Shown here piece by piece: positions 34,404 through 43,772 of a stretch of 64,000 nucleotides of DNA. Below the pieces are notes generated by a model. The model ran no database searches. It had not been told where the DNA came from and was given only the letters and a program-made list of their open reading frames with translations. This DNA comes from Vreelandella lutescens (GTDB lineage Bacteria > Pseudomonadota > Gammaproteobacteria > Pseudomonadales > Halomonadaceae), in the NCBI RefSeq assembly GCF_014640815.1, contig NZ_BMHM01000004.1, positions 124,001-188,000 of the forward strand, written 5' to 3'. A program made the translations under genes and the position numbers. Every line of letters begins with the position of its first letter. Positions within the stretch are counted from its first letter, which is position 1.

Positions 34404-35501
34404 TTATGCCCCTACGTTGTCACGGCTCTTCAGGTAAGCGTATTCGCCTACATCGCTAAACGGACGCAGTACTTTTTGGAACGCCGAGTAGGACTCGTAA
34501 ACACGGCGTGACTCTTCGTCATTATCCACCTGACGCTGGATCGCCTGCTTGGACGACTCATACAGCGCGGCCATGACGTCTTCCGGGAAGGTGCGCAGCT
34601 GTACGCCGTGCTCATCCACCAGCGTTTCCAGTGCTTGGGCATTGCGATAAGCAAATTCGCTAATCATCGCCAAGTTGGAAGCGCGTGCCGCTTCGCGGAT
34701 CACGTCCTGCAGGTCTTCCGGCAGCGCGTTCCAAGCATCCAGGTTGACGGTGCCTTCCAGTACCGCGGTAGGCTCGTTCCACACAGACGTGTAGTAGTAG
34801 TCCGCCACTTGGTGCAGGCCAAAGGCGAGGTCGTTATACGGGCCAACCCAGTCAGCGGCGTCGAGCGCACCGGTTTGCAGCGAGGTGAAGATTTCCGAAC
34901 CGGCCATGTTCACCGTGCTCACACCGATGCCGTTCATGGCTTCACCAGCCAGGCCGGGCAAGCGCAACTTCAGGCCCTGCATATCGTCGAGGGAGTTGAT
35001 CTCTTTTTTGAACCAGCCCGCCATCTGCGTGCCGGTGTTACCCACGGCAAACGGCTTCAGGTTGTGGTTAGCGTAGATCTCGTCCCACAGCTCTTGGCCA
35101 CCGCCGTGGTACAGCCACGCGTTCATTTCAGTGGTGTTCATACCAAACGGCACGGCGGTAAAGAACTGGGAAGCCGCGACTTTGCCGCGCCAGTAGTAAG
35201 AGGCAGAGTGGCCCATTTCGGCAGTGCCTGCGGCGACTGCATCGAAGACTTCCAGTGCCGGTACCAGCTCGCCTGCGCCGTGAACACGGATGCGCATGCG
35301 GCCGTTAGAGAGCTGCTCCACTCGGCGGGCAAAGTCGTTAGCACCGGTACCAAGAGCGGGGAAGTTCTTCGGCCAGGAGGTGACCATATCCCAGGTGTAG
35401 GTTTCGTTAGCGCTGGCGGTAGAAACAAAGGGTGCAGCAGCGACACCGGCGGCACCTAGGCCGGCGGTTTTCAAAAATTGGCGGCGTTGCATGGCGGGCA
35501 T
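34404..35501 (-). CDS. TRAP transporter substrate-binding protein (DctP family), Tat-exported, orphan
   Basis: A 365-residue binding protein with a twin-arginine signal (MQRRQFLKTAGLGAAG, then ending near ASA). The rest has the DctP/YiaO fold: VTSWPKNFPALGTGANDFARRVEQ, a conserved substrate Arg region (LKLRLPG, about 175-181) and a long C-terminal helix. It belongs to the family group with FcbT1/2-oxoacid binders by general look. No DctQ/DctM genes are adjacent, so it must use membrane subunits encoded elsewhere. Ligand unknown. Confidence 0.88.
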   Translation of the reverse strand: MPAMQRRQFLKTAGLGAAGVAAAPFVSTASANETYTWDMVTSWPKNFPALGTGANDFARRVEQLSNGRMRIRVHGAGELVPALEVFDAVAAGTAEMGHSASYYWRGKVAASQFFTAVPFGMNTTEMNAWLYHGGGQELWDEIYANHNLKPFAVGNTGTQMAGWFKKEINSLDDMQGLKLRLPGLAGEAMNGIGVSTVNMAGSEIFTSLQTGALDAADWVGPYNDLAFGLHQVADYYYTSVWNEPTAVLEGTVNLDAWNALPEDLQDVIREAARASNLAMISEFAYRNAQALETLVDEHGVQLRTFPEDVMAALYESSKQAIQRQVDNDEESRRVYESYSAFQKVLRPFSDVGEYAYLKSRDNVGA

Positions 35502-35616
35502 GACTCCGAAATTATAGGCTGTTTTTTTATAAGCGCAGTGAGCGCAGTGTCCGCCCGCCAGTATGCGCTAAGCAGCTTTTATAGGGCAAGTGTCTGTCTT
35601 CTCTTGCCCTTTATCG

Positions 35617-37815
35617 TTAACGCGGCGTGAGTTTGGCAAACCCGAGCACGAGCCACTTTACGCCGTTACCGTCAAAGCTCACTTGCACGCGAGCACGGGC
35701 ACCTTCGCCCTCGGCGTTGAGAATAATCCCCTCACCAAACACCGGATGTTCGACCCGCTGGCCGACATGCAGCGCGGGCAGCTCGCCGTCGCTCTCGATA
35801 CTGGTTTGGGCGAAGCTCTGCCGCGATGCGGTCACCGGGCGGGAGATATGGCCCCGCAGGCGCACTTCTTCCAGCAAGTGGGGCGGCAGTTCGCGCAGAA
35901 AACGCGACGGGCGTGGAAACACCTCTTTGCCGTGCAGGCGGCGTGTTTCCGCGTGGGTCAGGTAGAGCTTCTGCATCGCTCGGGTGACGCCTACGTAACA
36001 CAGCCTGCGCTCCTCTTCGAGCCGCCCAGGCTCCTCCACCGACATCTTGTGCGGGAATAGCCCCTCCTCCACACCGGCGATAAACACCACCGGAAACTCA
36101 AGCCCTTTCGCTGAGTGCAGCGTCATCAGCTGTACGCTGTCTTCAAACTCTTCGGCTTCGTGGTCGCCTGCGTTGAGGGCGGCTTCTGACAGAAATGCTT
36201 CCAGTGCCGCCATGCCTTCGCCCGCTTCCGGGGTTTCAAAGGCGTCGCCATGGGTGAAGGCGCGGGCGGCGGTGACCAGCTCTTCCAAGTTTTCGACCCG
36301 CGCCTGGCCTTTCTCGCCACGCTCGCTTTTGTGGTGCTCGATTAACCCGGTATGCGCGGTGACATGGTCGATAATTTCATGCAGCGGTAACCCGGCGGCG
36401 TCGTTATCGAGCTGCTCGATCAGGTTGGCGAAGGCCTGCACGGCGTTGCCCGCTCGGCCTCTCAAGGTGCCGTCCTGAATCGCGTCGTGTAGCGCCTGCC
36501 AAAGCGAGACGCCCTGCTCCCGTGCGCGGTGGCGCACGATTTCCACCGTGCGGGTGCCGATGCCTCGGGTGGGCACGTTGATGACGCGTTCAAGGGAGGC
36601 ATCGTCGTCCCGGTTCAGCAACAGGCGAAGGTAGGCCAGGGCATTTTTGATCTCCAGCCGTTCATAAAAGCGGTGGCCACCGTAGATGCGGTAAGGCATC
36701 CCTTGGCGAATCAGCGTCTCTTCCAGCAGCCGTGATTGGGCGTTAGAGCGGTAAAGAATGGCCACATCACGGCGGTTAAAGCCTTCATCGACCTTCTCTT
36801 TAATGGTGTCGACGATGTAGCGGGCTTCTTCCAGGTCGTTAAACCCGGCATACACCGAAATCGGGTCGCCCTCGATGCCATCGGTCCAGAGGTTTTTACC
36901 CAGCCGCTCGCTGTTATGGCTAATCAGCGTGTTAGCGGCTTCCAGAATTGCGCTGGTAGAGCGGTAGTTCTGTTCCAGGCGCACTGTATGAGTGTCGGTA
37001 AACTCCTCTTCAAAGCGGCGAATATTCTCCACTTTGGCGCCGCGCCAGCCGTAAATCGACTGGTCGTCATCGCCGACCGCCGTCATCGGCGTTTGCTGGC
37101 CGGTGAGCAGTTTCAGCCACGCGTACTGCAGGGTGTTGGTGTCTTGGAACTCGTCTACCAATACATGACCGAAGCGCTCGCGGTAGTGTTTCAGCAGCGG
37201 CGGGTTATCGCGCAGAAGCTCCAGGCTGCGCAGCAGCAGCTCGCCAAAATCCACCAGCCCGCCGCGCTCGCAGGTGAGCTGGTAGCGCTCGTACAGCTCG
37301 ACCATTTGTGCCAAATAGCCATCACCGTTGACGTTGACCTGATGCGGGCGCAGCCCCTCCTCTTTGCAGCCAGATACAAACCCCTGCACTTGGCGGGGCG
37401 GGAAGCGTTCGTCGTCAATCGAGTAATCTTTGAGCAGCCGCTTGATCAGCCGGAGCTGGTCGTCGGAATCAATGATTTGGAAGTGTTGCGGCAGGCGAGC
37501 GTCTTGCCAGTGGGTGCGCAGCAGCCGGTGGGCAATGGAGTGGAAGGTGCCGACCCAAACATGGCGCATGGAAATGCCCAGCAGCGCTTCAAGGCGCGTG
37601 CGCATTTCCCGTGCCGCTTTGTTGGTAAACGTCACCGCCAGCAGCGCATAAGGAGACAGCCCTTCGGCCTGCATCAGCCAGGCAATGCGGTGAACCAGCA
37701 CGCGGGTTTTACCGGAGCCAGCCCCCGCCAGTACCAGTAGGTTGCCCTGGGGGGCGCTAACGGCCTCCCGCTGGGCGGGGTTGAGCTGATCAAGTATCGC
37801 CGTGACGTCGTCCAT
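35617..37815 (-). CDS. uvrD: DNA helicase II
   Basis: A 732-residue superfamily 1 3'-5' helicase of nucleotide excision and mismatch repair. Motif Q/I: NPAQREAVSAPQGNLLVLAGAGSGKT region (about 11-36), motif II VDEFQDTN (about 220-227), motif III GDDDQSIYGWRGA, motif IV QNYRS, motif V TLHSAKGLEFPVVF (about 567-580) and motif VI VGVTRAM. The C-terminal Tudor-like domain (VEHPVFGEGIILNAEG) is present. Full length. Confidence 0.96.
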   Translation of the reverse strand: MDDVTAILDQLNPAQREAVSAPQGNLLVLAGAGSGKTRVLVHRIAWLMQAEGLSPYALLAVTFTNKAAREMRTRLEALLGISMRHVWVGTFHSIAHRLLRTHWQDARLPQHFQIIDSDDQLRLIKRLLKDYSIDDERFPPRQVQGFVSGCKEEGLRPHQVNVNGDGYLAQMVELYERYQLTCERGGLVDFGELLLRSLELLRDNPPLLKHYRERFGHVLVDEFQDTNTLQYAWLKLLTGQQTPMTAVGDDDQSIYGWRGAKVENIRRFEEEFTDTHTVRLEQNYRSTSAILEAANTLISHNSERLGKNLWTDGIEGDPISVYAGFNDLEEARYIVDTIKEKVDEGFNRRDVAILYRSNAQSRLLEETLIRQGMPYRIYGGHRFYERLEIKNALAYLRLLLNRDDDASLERVINVPTRGIGTRTVEIVRHRAREQGVSLWQALHDAIQDGTLRGRAGNAVQAFANLIEQLDNDAAGLPLHEIIDHVTAHTGLIEHHKSERGEKGQARVENLEELVTAARAFTHGDAFETPEAGEGMAALEAFLSEAALNAGDHEAEEFEDSVQLMTLHSAKGLEFPVVFIAGVEEGLFPHKMSVEEPGRLEEERRLCYVGVTRAMQKLYLTHAETRRLHGKEVFPRPSRFLRELPPHLLEEVRLRGHISRPVTASRQSFAQTSIESDGELPALHVGQRVEHPVFGEGIILNAEGEGARARVQVSFDGNGVKWLVLGFAKLTPR

Positions 37816-37906
37816 ATAAGCCGCTGCCGGTTCGAAAAATGGGCGGTCAGTTTAGCACAGCCCGCCCACTGGCTGGGTATACAGCGTACGCCGCGTTGGC
37901 CCGCGT

Positions 37907-38761
37907 TTATTGATCGTCTGGGTAACGCAGCGTGGTCAGGCTCTTTTTCACCGCTTTAAGCTGCTCGGCGAGTTTGGGGCCGCGGGTTTTAGCGACACCA
38001 ACGGCCAGCACGTCAATCAGCACCAGGTGTGCGATGCGCGAGCTGAGCGGTGTGTAAATCTCAGTATCTTCATGCACATCGATAAACAGCGGCAGGCTTA
38101 CTTCATGGGCCAGCGGCGACTCGCTGGGGCACAGGCCAATCACCGTAGCCCCCGCTTCGCGGGCCAAACGCACGCTGGCCACCAGCGCCTTGGTGCGCCC
38201 GGTTTGTGAAATCGCCACCACCACATCGCCCTCTTGCAGCGTCACTGCCGACATGTTCTGCATGTGCGGGTCGGCGTAGGCGGAGGTCGAGATCTGCAGG
38301 CGGAAGAACTTGTGCTGGGCATCGAAGGCCACCGCGCCGGAGGCACCAAATCCGTAAAACTCCACCCGGTTAGCCATGGCCAGCGCATTCACGGCCCGTC
38401 CCAGCGCTTCGTTATCGAGCCGGTCGCGTACCGACAGCAGCGTGCCGACGGTAGAGTCAAAAATGCTGTGGGAGAACTCGGCCACCGAATCGCTATCGTT
38501 CATCGAGAACTGAGCGAACTGGCTACCGCTGGCCAGCATCTGGGCGAGCTGGAGCTTGAAGTCCTGGAAACCGTTGCAGCCAAGGGCACGGCAGAAGCGC
38601 ACCACGGTGGGCTCGCTCACCTTTGCCTCAGTGGCAAGGTCCACGATCCGCATATGGATCACTTCATCGGGGTTACGCAGCACGAACCGCGCTACCTTTT
38701 GTTCGGAGCGACGGAAATGCTCCATGCGGCGTCTCATTTCATCGAACAGGGCGCGGCTCAC
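37907..38761 (-). CDS. hexR: HexR-type RpiR-family regulator
   Basis: A 284-residue regulator. The N-terminal HTH (about 1-77, with ATEAKVSEPTVVRFCRALG) binds DNA and a SIS sugar-phosphate domain (about 120-260, with EFYGFGASGAVAFDAQ and ISQTGRTKALV) senses 2-keto-3-deoxy-6-phosphogluconate in known HexR. It controls central carbon genes (zwf, edd, gap) in Pseudomonas and Shewanella. None of those genes are next to it here, so it probably acts in trans. Confidence 0.88.
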   Translation of the reverse strand: MSRALFDEMRRRMEHFRRSEQKVARFVLRNPDEVIHMRIVDLATEAKVSEPTVVRFCRALGCNGFQDFKLQLAQMLASGSQFAQFSMNDSDSVAEFSHSIFDSTVGTLLSVRDRLDNEALGRAVNALAMANRVEFYGFGASGAVAFDAQHKFFRLQISTSAYADPHMQNMSAVTLQEGDVVVAISQTGRTKALVASVRLAREAGATVIGLCPSESPLAHEVSLPLFIDVHEDTEIYTPLSSRIAHLVLIDVLAVGVAKTRGPKLAEQLKAVKKSLTTLRYPDDQ

Positions 38762-39016
38762 GTTCAGCTCCTTAAATTCTTGATCGTGCTTATGCAGCCT
38801 AGGTGGCCACAGTATGCCTGAGTGATGTGAAAGAGGTAGCGGGATTCACCCACAACAGCTGCCGTTTAAAGGGCGTTAACCCCTTTCTTCAAGATTCGTC
38901 ATCATTTTGTCAAGTAGGTTATAGTAAGAAGTGACGTGCCGCACTGCATCATTTAAAAAATCAGTGGCCACGGATGCAGGTGGACGTAGGCAACTTCACC
39001 TGGAGGAGCGTCGATC

Positions 39017-39235
39017 ATGAGAAACGTCGAACGAATTACCTCGGTAAAAAGCGAATTGCTCGACATATTCATGAGTATGGAGGTCGATGAGCATGCCCAA
39101 CGACAGCGTAGCGCCGCCCAGCGTAGCTTAAGAGCACGCAGAGGGATTGAGCTTCATCGTGAATTTCAAAAACTATCGCGGGATATCGCTCCCTTGCCGG
39201 ACGATGACGAACCGCAAGAGAGCGAATTGCACTAA
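39017..39235 (+). CDS. small conserved-looking protein of unknown function
   Basis: A 72-residue, highly charged, probably helical cytoplasmic protein without signal peptide or Cys. It begins at an ATG with GGAGGAG upstream, a strong ribosome site that supports a real gene. The middle (RSAAQRSLRARRGIELHREF) is basic and the end (LPDDDEPQESELH) acidic. I do not recognise a family with confidence. Confidence 0.6.
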   Translation: MRNVERITSVKSELLDIFMSMEVDEHAQRQRSAAQRSLRARRGIELHREFQKLSRDIAPLPDDDEPQESELH

Positions 39236-39300
39236 GTTAACGTGTCTGCTGCGTTGCCCATTGCCTAGCGTAAACGTTAACAAACAACATTTACGCTTAA

Positions 39301-39330
39301 TTCCCTGGCTAATCTCATATAGCCAGGGAA
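39301..39330. other. 11-bp inverted repeat between convergent genes
   Basis: TTCCCTGGCTA (39301-39311) and TAGCCAGGGAA (39320-39330) form a strong stem with an 8-base loop. T-runs on both sides are weak, so it is a probable but non-classical terminator for the small gene and the NSS symporter gene. Confidence 0.5.
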
Positions 39331-39345
39331 AGGACACCTTGTCTC

Positions 39346-40689
39346 TTAAAACAAGCCTGCTACGAAGACTACGATTACGCCAATGGGAGCAACATATTTC
39401 GCTAGAAGGTTCCAAAGGGTGTAGTCGTAAATATCCATATTCAGCTCTTTTCTCGACTCTTCCTTATCGAGGCAGAAGGCAAAGAAAACAATCGCGCCCA
39501 GTCCGGTCAGCGGCAGGAGAATCTTGCTGGTGAAGGTGTCGAGCAGGTCGAAGATATTCAAGCCAAAGAACAGCACTTCCGACCACACGTTGAACGAGAG
39601 TAGGGCGGCAACGCCTAACGCCCATACCGCAATACCGCTCGCAAACGTCGCCACCAAGCGCGACATTGACGTGCGCTCTTCCAGGGTTTCCACCACCGGC
39701 TCCAGCAGCGAGATAGCCGAGGTCAGCGCCGCAAACGTGAGCAGCAGGAAGAACATCAGGCCGAGAATGGTGCCGCCCGTCATGTTGCCGAACGCTAGCG
39801 GCAGCGTCACAAAGATCAGGCCAGGGCCTTCGCCCGCGCTCAAGCCGTTGGCAAACACGATCGGGAAGATCGCCAAGCCTGCCAGCAGGGCAATAGCGGT
39901 ATCCAGAATGATCACGGTACGCGCGGTGCTGATCAGGTTGACGTCTTCGCCCAGGTAAGAGCCGTAGGCCATCATGATGCCCATGCCCAGCGAGAGCGTG
40001 AAGAACGCTTGGCCCATGGCTGCCAGTACGACGCCGCCATCCAGCGCTGCCCAATCGGGGCTGAACATAAAGCTCAGCGCTTCACCGAAGTGACCGCTGG
40101 TCATGCCGTAACCCACCAAGATCAGCATCAGCACCACAAGCGCAGGCATCATGGTGCGTGCCGCACTCTCCAGGCCTTTGGTGACACCGCGCGCCACAAT
40201 GCCAATGACCAGCACCATAAAGGCGGTGTGCCATAGCAGCAGCGTCATCGGGCTACCCAGCATGCCACCAAAGAGGGCGCTAATGCTGTCAGCGTCTTGG
40301 CCGTTAAACGTGCCAATCACCGAACCCAGGGTGTAGTTCAGAGACCAGCCGCCGATGACGCTGTAGAACGACAGAATTAAGAAAGCCGCTAAAACGCCGC
40401 TTACCCCAATCGCCGCCCATGCCCGTGTTTTGCCGTGGCTTGCTGCCAAATCAGACATGGTGTTGATGGGGTTCTTCTGGCCGCGACGGCCAATCATCCA
40501 TTCCGCTACTAGAATGGGCAGGCCCACCAGCGCGACACACGCGAGATACACCAGTACGAAGGCCGCGCCGCCACTGTCGCCCACCATATAAGAAAAGCGC
40601 CAGATGTTGCCCAGGCCAACGGCGGAACCCGCTGCCGCCAGCACAAAGCCCATGCGTGATGACCACTGTGCATGTGCAAGTTTTGCCAT
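39346..40689 (-). CDS. sodium-dependent transporter of the NSS (SNF) family
   Basis: A 447-residue protein with 11-12 membrane helices. The N-terminus WSSRMGFVLAAAGSAVGLGNIWRFSYMVGDSGGAAF carries the sodium-site and substrate-site signature of LeuT-type neurotransmitter:sodium symporters. It imports amino acids or related compounds with Na+, which suits a halophile. Substrate not predictable. A perfect inverted repeat lies upstream at 40746-40783. Confidence 0.92.
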   Translation of the reverse strand: MAKLAHAQWSSRMGFVLAAAGSAVGLGNIWRFSYMVGDSGGAAFVLVYLACVALVGLPILVAEWMIGRRGQKNPINTMSDLAASHGKTRAWAAIGVSGVLAAFLILSFYSVIGGWSLNYTLGSVIGTFNGQDADSISALFGGMLGSPMTLLLWHTAFMVLVIGIVARGVTKGLESAARTMMPALVVLMLILVGYGMTSGHFGEALSFMFSPDWAALDGGVVLAAMGQAFFTLSLGMGIMMAYGSYLGEDVNLISTARTVIILDTAIALLAGLAIFPIVFANGLSAGEGPGLIFVTLPLAFGNMTGGTILGLMFFLLLTFAALTSAISLLEPVVETLEERTSMSRLVATFASGIAVWALGVAALLSFNVWSEVLFFGLNIFDLLDTFTSKILLPLTGLGAIVFFAFCLDKEESRKELNMDIYDYTLWNLLAKYVAPIGVIVVFVAGLF

Positions 40690-40745
40690 AAATCACCTAT
40701 GTGAAATTCGATTGTAATGAGTCGTTATCGGCGCACTGCACCGAT

Positions 40746-40783
40746 TTTCGGAAAATAGAGATTGCCAGCGTGCTTTTCCGAAA
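40746..40783. promoter_or_regulatory. 10-bp inverted repeat upstream of the NSS symporter
   Basis: TTTCGGAAAA (40746-40755) and TTTTCCGAAA (40774-40783) are perfect arms, 18 bp apart. Each arm is itself nearly symmetrical, so this looks like two operator half-sites about 28 bp centre to centre. The region lies 57 bp before the symporter start. The regulator is not in the neighbourhood. Confidence 0.45.
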
Positions 40784-40843
40784 GAACGCGCAATTTATCC
40801 GATCATGGTGGGGCTTGCCAGTCAGCCTCTCTAAAAAGAGGGC

Positions 40844-41713
40844 TTAAAACAGCTGGCTCTGCTTTTCATCGGCAAAGGGTTCAAGCGCAGGCAGTGTGAT
40901 GTGCTGTTGCAGAGTGCGATACAGGTGGCGAGCCATGTCTGGAGATTCTCGGTTATCGGCTGTATGCACAAATAAGAAAGGGGTTTTCCCCTGACTTATC
41001 CACAAGGCAAGGCGATCTATCCACGGGCTGAAGTAGCGAGTATTGATCGTTTTGTCAATATGCCCAATGAAGCGAATAATCGGCTGCTCTGCTGTGGAAA
41101 GCACGTGTAACGGGAGTTTCGGTTTTTCTTGCTGGGCGTGAGCCAAGCCTGCGTGGCCGTTGGCAGGGGCTGAGAACACCGGCCGCACATCGAGCATGAC
41201 GCGGTTGGCCCCATAAGTTATCAACAATCGGTTAAGGGCTTTCTCTCCCTCGCCCTTGTGGAAAAAAACAGGGTGGCGCACCTCCACCGCGCAGGGCAGG
41301 TGCGTTGGCCATTGGGCGAGCAGAGCTTCCAGCTTAGGCAGCTCTGCAGGGCCAAAATCACGCGGTAGTTGCACCATGGTCGGGCCAAGCCGGTCATGAA
41401 GCGGTGCCAAGGCACTTAAAAATGCCCAGGCATCTTCAAGCTGGCTTAGGCGCTGCTCGTGGGTAACGCGGCTGGGCAGTTTAAAACAAAAGCGAAAATG
41501 GGCAGGTGCCTGGCGTGCCCAGGCAGCGATGGTATCGGGCTTAGGCGCACCGCTGTAAAACGTCGTATTGCCCTCAACGCTGGAAAACACTGCGGCGTAA
41601 TCGCTGAGCAGGTCGGTTTTGGCTTGGCGCGGGTAGAGGCTGCCCTGCCAATCCTGGTTGGCCCACATAGGCAAGCCAAGATAGAGCGGTAGCGGCGAGC
41701 GTGAAGCAGTCAT
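40844..41713 (-). CDS. DUF72-family protein, YecE-like
   Basis: A 289-residue protein with the TIM-barrel-like DUF72 pattern: LGLPMWANQDWQGSLYP near the N-terminus, then YAAVFSSVEGNTTFY (about 39-53) and FRFCFKLPSRVTHEQ. Members are widespread and without a firmly assigned function. Convergence with the NSS gene is not seen; both are on the minus strand, 154 bases apart. Confidence 0.88.
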   Translation of the reverse strand: MTASRSPLPLYLGLPMWANQDWQGSLYPRQAKTDLLSDYAAVFSSVEGNTTFYSGAPKPDTIAAWARQAPAHFRFCFKLPSRVTHEQRLSQLEDAWAFLSALAPLHDRLGPTMVQLPRDFGPAELPKLEALLAQWPTHLPCAVEVRHPVFFHKGEGEKALNRLLITYGANRVMLDVRPVFSAPANGHAGLAHAQQEKPKLPLHVLSTAEQPIIRFIGHIDKTINTRYFSPWIDRLALWISQGKTPFLFVHTADNRESPDMARHLYRTLQQHITLPALEPFADEKQSQLF

Positions 41714-41910
41714 CTAAGCGGTGGCCTTTGTCGAAACGTAGAATTGTCGAAACAGAAAAGGCTTAGTGTAACCGTAACACCATGGGCTGTGGCGGGGGCT
41801 CAAGGCGTGTTAATGAAGATAACGGCCAAATTTATGAAATTTTTCCCGCTACCACAGCGCTACTATGGTGATGGTCATAACATTAATAAGCTTACCGACA
41901 GGAACGCCCC

Positions 41911-43281
41911 ATGGATGCTGCTTATGTAAGCGCCGACGATATTCGCGATCAGTTTTCCAAAGCGATGTCGGCGATGTATCAACAGGAAGTACCGCAATAT
42001 GGCACGCTGCTCTCGCTGGTAGAGAGCGTGAATCATGATGTGCTGGCAGAGGATGCCGACTTAGCTCATACGCTCGAAGCGTCAGACGAACTGGCGCGCT
42101 TAAGCGTTGAGCGCCATGGAGCGATCCGCGTTGGTTTACCTGAAGAACTGTCACTGCTGCGGCGTATGTTTGCGGTGATGGGGATGCACCCCGTGGGTTA
42201 CTACGACCTGGCTGCCGCCGGTGTGCCGGTGCACTCCACGGCGTTTCGCCCGGTGGATGATGACGCTTTAAAACGTAACCCCTTCCGCGTCTTTACCTCG
42301 CTGCTGCGCCTTGAGCTCATTGAGAACACACAGCTGCGTGAACAGGCGCGGGAAATTCTCTCCCGCCGTGAGATCGTGACGCCCGAGGCTCAGGCGCTGA
42401 TTGCCCGCTGTGAGAAGCAAGGTGGCTTGAACGCTGACGACGCCGAAGCGTTTGTGCAGGCCGCGCTCAATACGTTCCGCTGGCACCACGATGCCACCGT
42501 GGACCGCGCCACCTATGACCGCTTACACCAGGAGCATCGGCTCATTGCCGACGTGGTGAGCTTTCGTGGCCCGCATATCAACCATCTTACGCCGCGCACC
42601 TTGGACATCGATGCGGTGCAGCAGCGGATGCCGAGTGTTGGCATCGACCCCAAGGCGGTGATTGAAGGTCCGCCCCGTCGCCGCTGCCCGATTCTACTGC
42701 GCCAAACCAGCTTCAAAGCGCTGGAAGAGACCATTACCTTTGCCGACAGCGTGGCGGGGCATCACACCGCCCGCTTCGGTGAAATCGAGCAGCGCGGCGT
42801 TGCTCTCACCCAGAAAGGGCGTGCGCTATACGATCAGCTGTTAGCCCAGTCGCAGCAACTGCCCCCCGCCAAAGATAACAGCGCTCATCAAGCGCAGCTG
42901 GCCGAGGTGTTCCAGGCATTCCCAGACGACCACGCCACGCTGCGTCGTGAAGGGCTGGCATTTTTCCACTACCAAGCGGTGCCGGATACCAACGCATCGC
43001 TTCCCGCGCAGATCAACGCGGATACCCTTGAAGCGCTCATCGAGCAGGGCGCGCTGTCCTGCCAGCCCATGATTTATGAGGACTTTCTGCCGGTAAGCGC
43101 GGCGGGTATCTTCCAATCGAACCTGGGCGGCGAGCAGCGCGACGAATACGCAAGCCAGGCTAACCAAGCCCAGTTCGAGCGTGACCTGGGGGCCGCCGTG
43201 ATTGATGAGATTGCGCTATATGCACAGCGCCAGCAGGCGTCACTGGATAAGGCGCTGGCCGTACTTGGGGGAAGGTGTTAG
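41911..43281 (+). CDS. hglS: YdcJ/HglS-type 2-oxoadipate dioxygenase/decarboxylase (DUF1338)
   Basis: A 456-residue protein of the DUF1338/VOC-like family. HglS is known to convert 2-oxoadipate to D-2-hydroxyglutarate in the D-lysine route of Pseudomonas putida. Family-like segments are VPQYGTLLSLVESVN (about 28-42), ERHGAIRVGLPEELSLLRRMFAVMGM (about 67-92), STAFRPV (about 109-115) and SFRGPHINHLTPRTLD (about 211-226) with the probable metal-binding His. No other lysine catabolism gene is adjacent, so the role rests on family membership. Confidence 0.8.
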   Translation: MDAAYVSADDIRDQFSKAMSAMYQQEVPQYGTLLSLVESVNHDVLAEDADLAHTLEASDELARLSVERHGAIRVGLPEELSLLRRMFAVMGMHPVGYYDLAAAGVPVHSTAFRPVDDDALKRNPFRVFTSLLRLELIENTQLREQAREILSRREIVTPEAQALIARCEKQGGLNADDAEAFVQAALNTFRWHHDATVDRATYDRLHQEHRLIADVVSFRGPHINHLTPRTLDIDAVQQRMPSVGIDPKAVIEGPPRRRCPILLRQTSFKALEETITFADSVAGHHTARFGEIEQRGVALTQKGRALYDQLLAQSQQLPPAKDNSAHQAQLAEVFQAFPDDHATLRREGLAFFHYQAVPDTNASLPAQINADTLEALIEQGALSCQPMIYEDFLPVSAAGIFQSNLGGEQRDEYASQANQAQFERDLGAAVIDEIALYAQRQQASLDKALAVLGGRC

Positions 43282-43334
43282 AACGTGCTGACTAACACAA
43301 GACATGGTTAACCACATTACTGCGGGAGAGCGTT

Positions 43335-43772
43335 ATGCAGCAGGGCAAAGTATTGGTGTTACATGGGCCTAATCTCAATTTATTAGGCACGCGACAGCCA
43401 GAAATTTATGGCTATGACACGCTGGACGATGTGAACAACCTGCTGCGTGAAAAAGCGGTAATGGCAGGCTGGGAGATCACCTGCCTGCAAAGTAATCATG
43501 AAGGCGCACTCATCGACGCCATCCACGCAGCGAGGGTGGATGGCACGCAGGCCATCATTATCAACCCGGCGGCCTACACCCATACCTCGGTGGCGATCCT
43601 CGATGCGTTGAACGCCTTTGATGGAAAGGTCATCGAAGTCCATCTCTCTAACGTGCATAAGCGCGAGGCATTTCGCCACCACTCCTATGTCTCGCTACGG
43701 GCCGATGGCGTGATTGCTGGCCTAGGCGTGCAGGGATATAAAGCGGCGCTAGAGGCGGTGATGGCTAGTTAA
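43335..43772 (+). CDS. aroQ: type II 3-dehydroquinate dehydratase
   Basis: A 145-residue enzyme that interconverts 3-dehydroquinate and 3-dehydroshikimate. Family motifs: [17 protein letters not shown] (about 9-25, with catalytic Tyr and Arg), [11 protein letters not shown] (about 54-64), [11 protein letters not shown] (about 77-87) and [11 protein letters not shown] (about 100-110). It lies at the edge of the quinate/shikimate-protocatechuate island, convergent with the IclR gene (8-base overlap), so a catabolic role is as likely as a biosynthetic one. Confidence 0.93.
   Translation: MQQGKVLVLHGPNLNLLGTRQPEIYGYDTLDDVNNLLREKAVMAGWEITCLQSNHEGALIDAIHAARVDGTQAIIINPAAYTHTSVAILDALNAFDGKVIEVHLSNVHKREAFRHHSYVSLRADGVIAGLGVQGYKAALEAVMAS

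Noticed and set aside
36736..37740. 334-codon frame opposite uvrD
   Set aside because: Antisense shadow; the uvrD helicase motifs on the other strand are complete.
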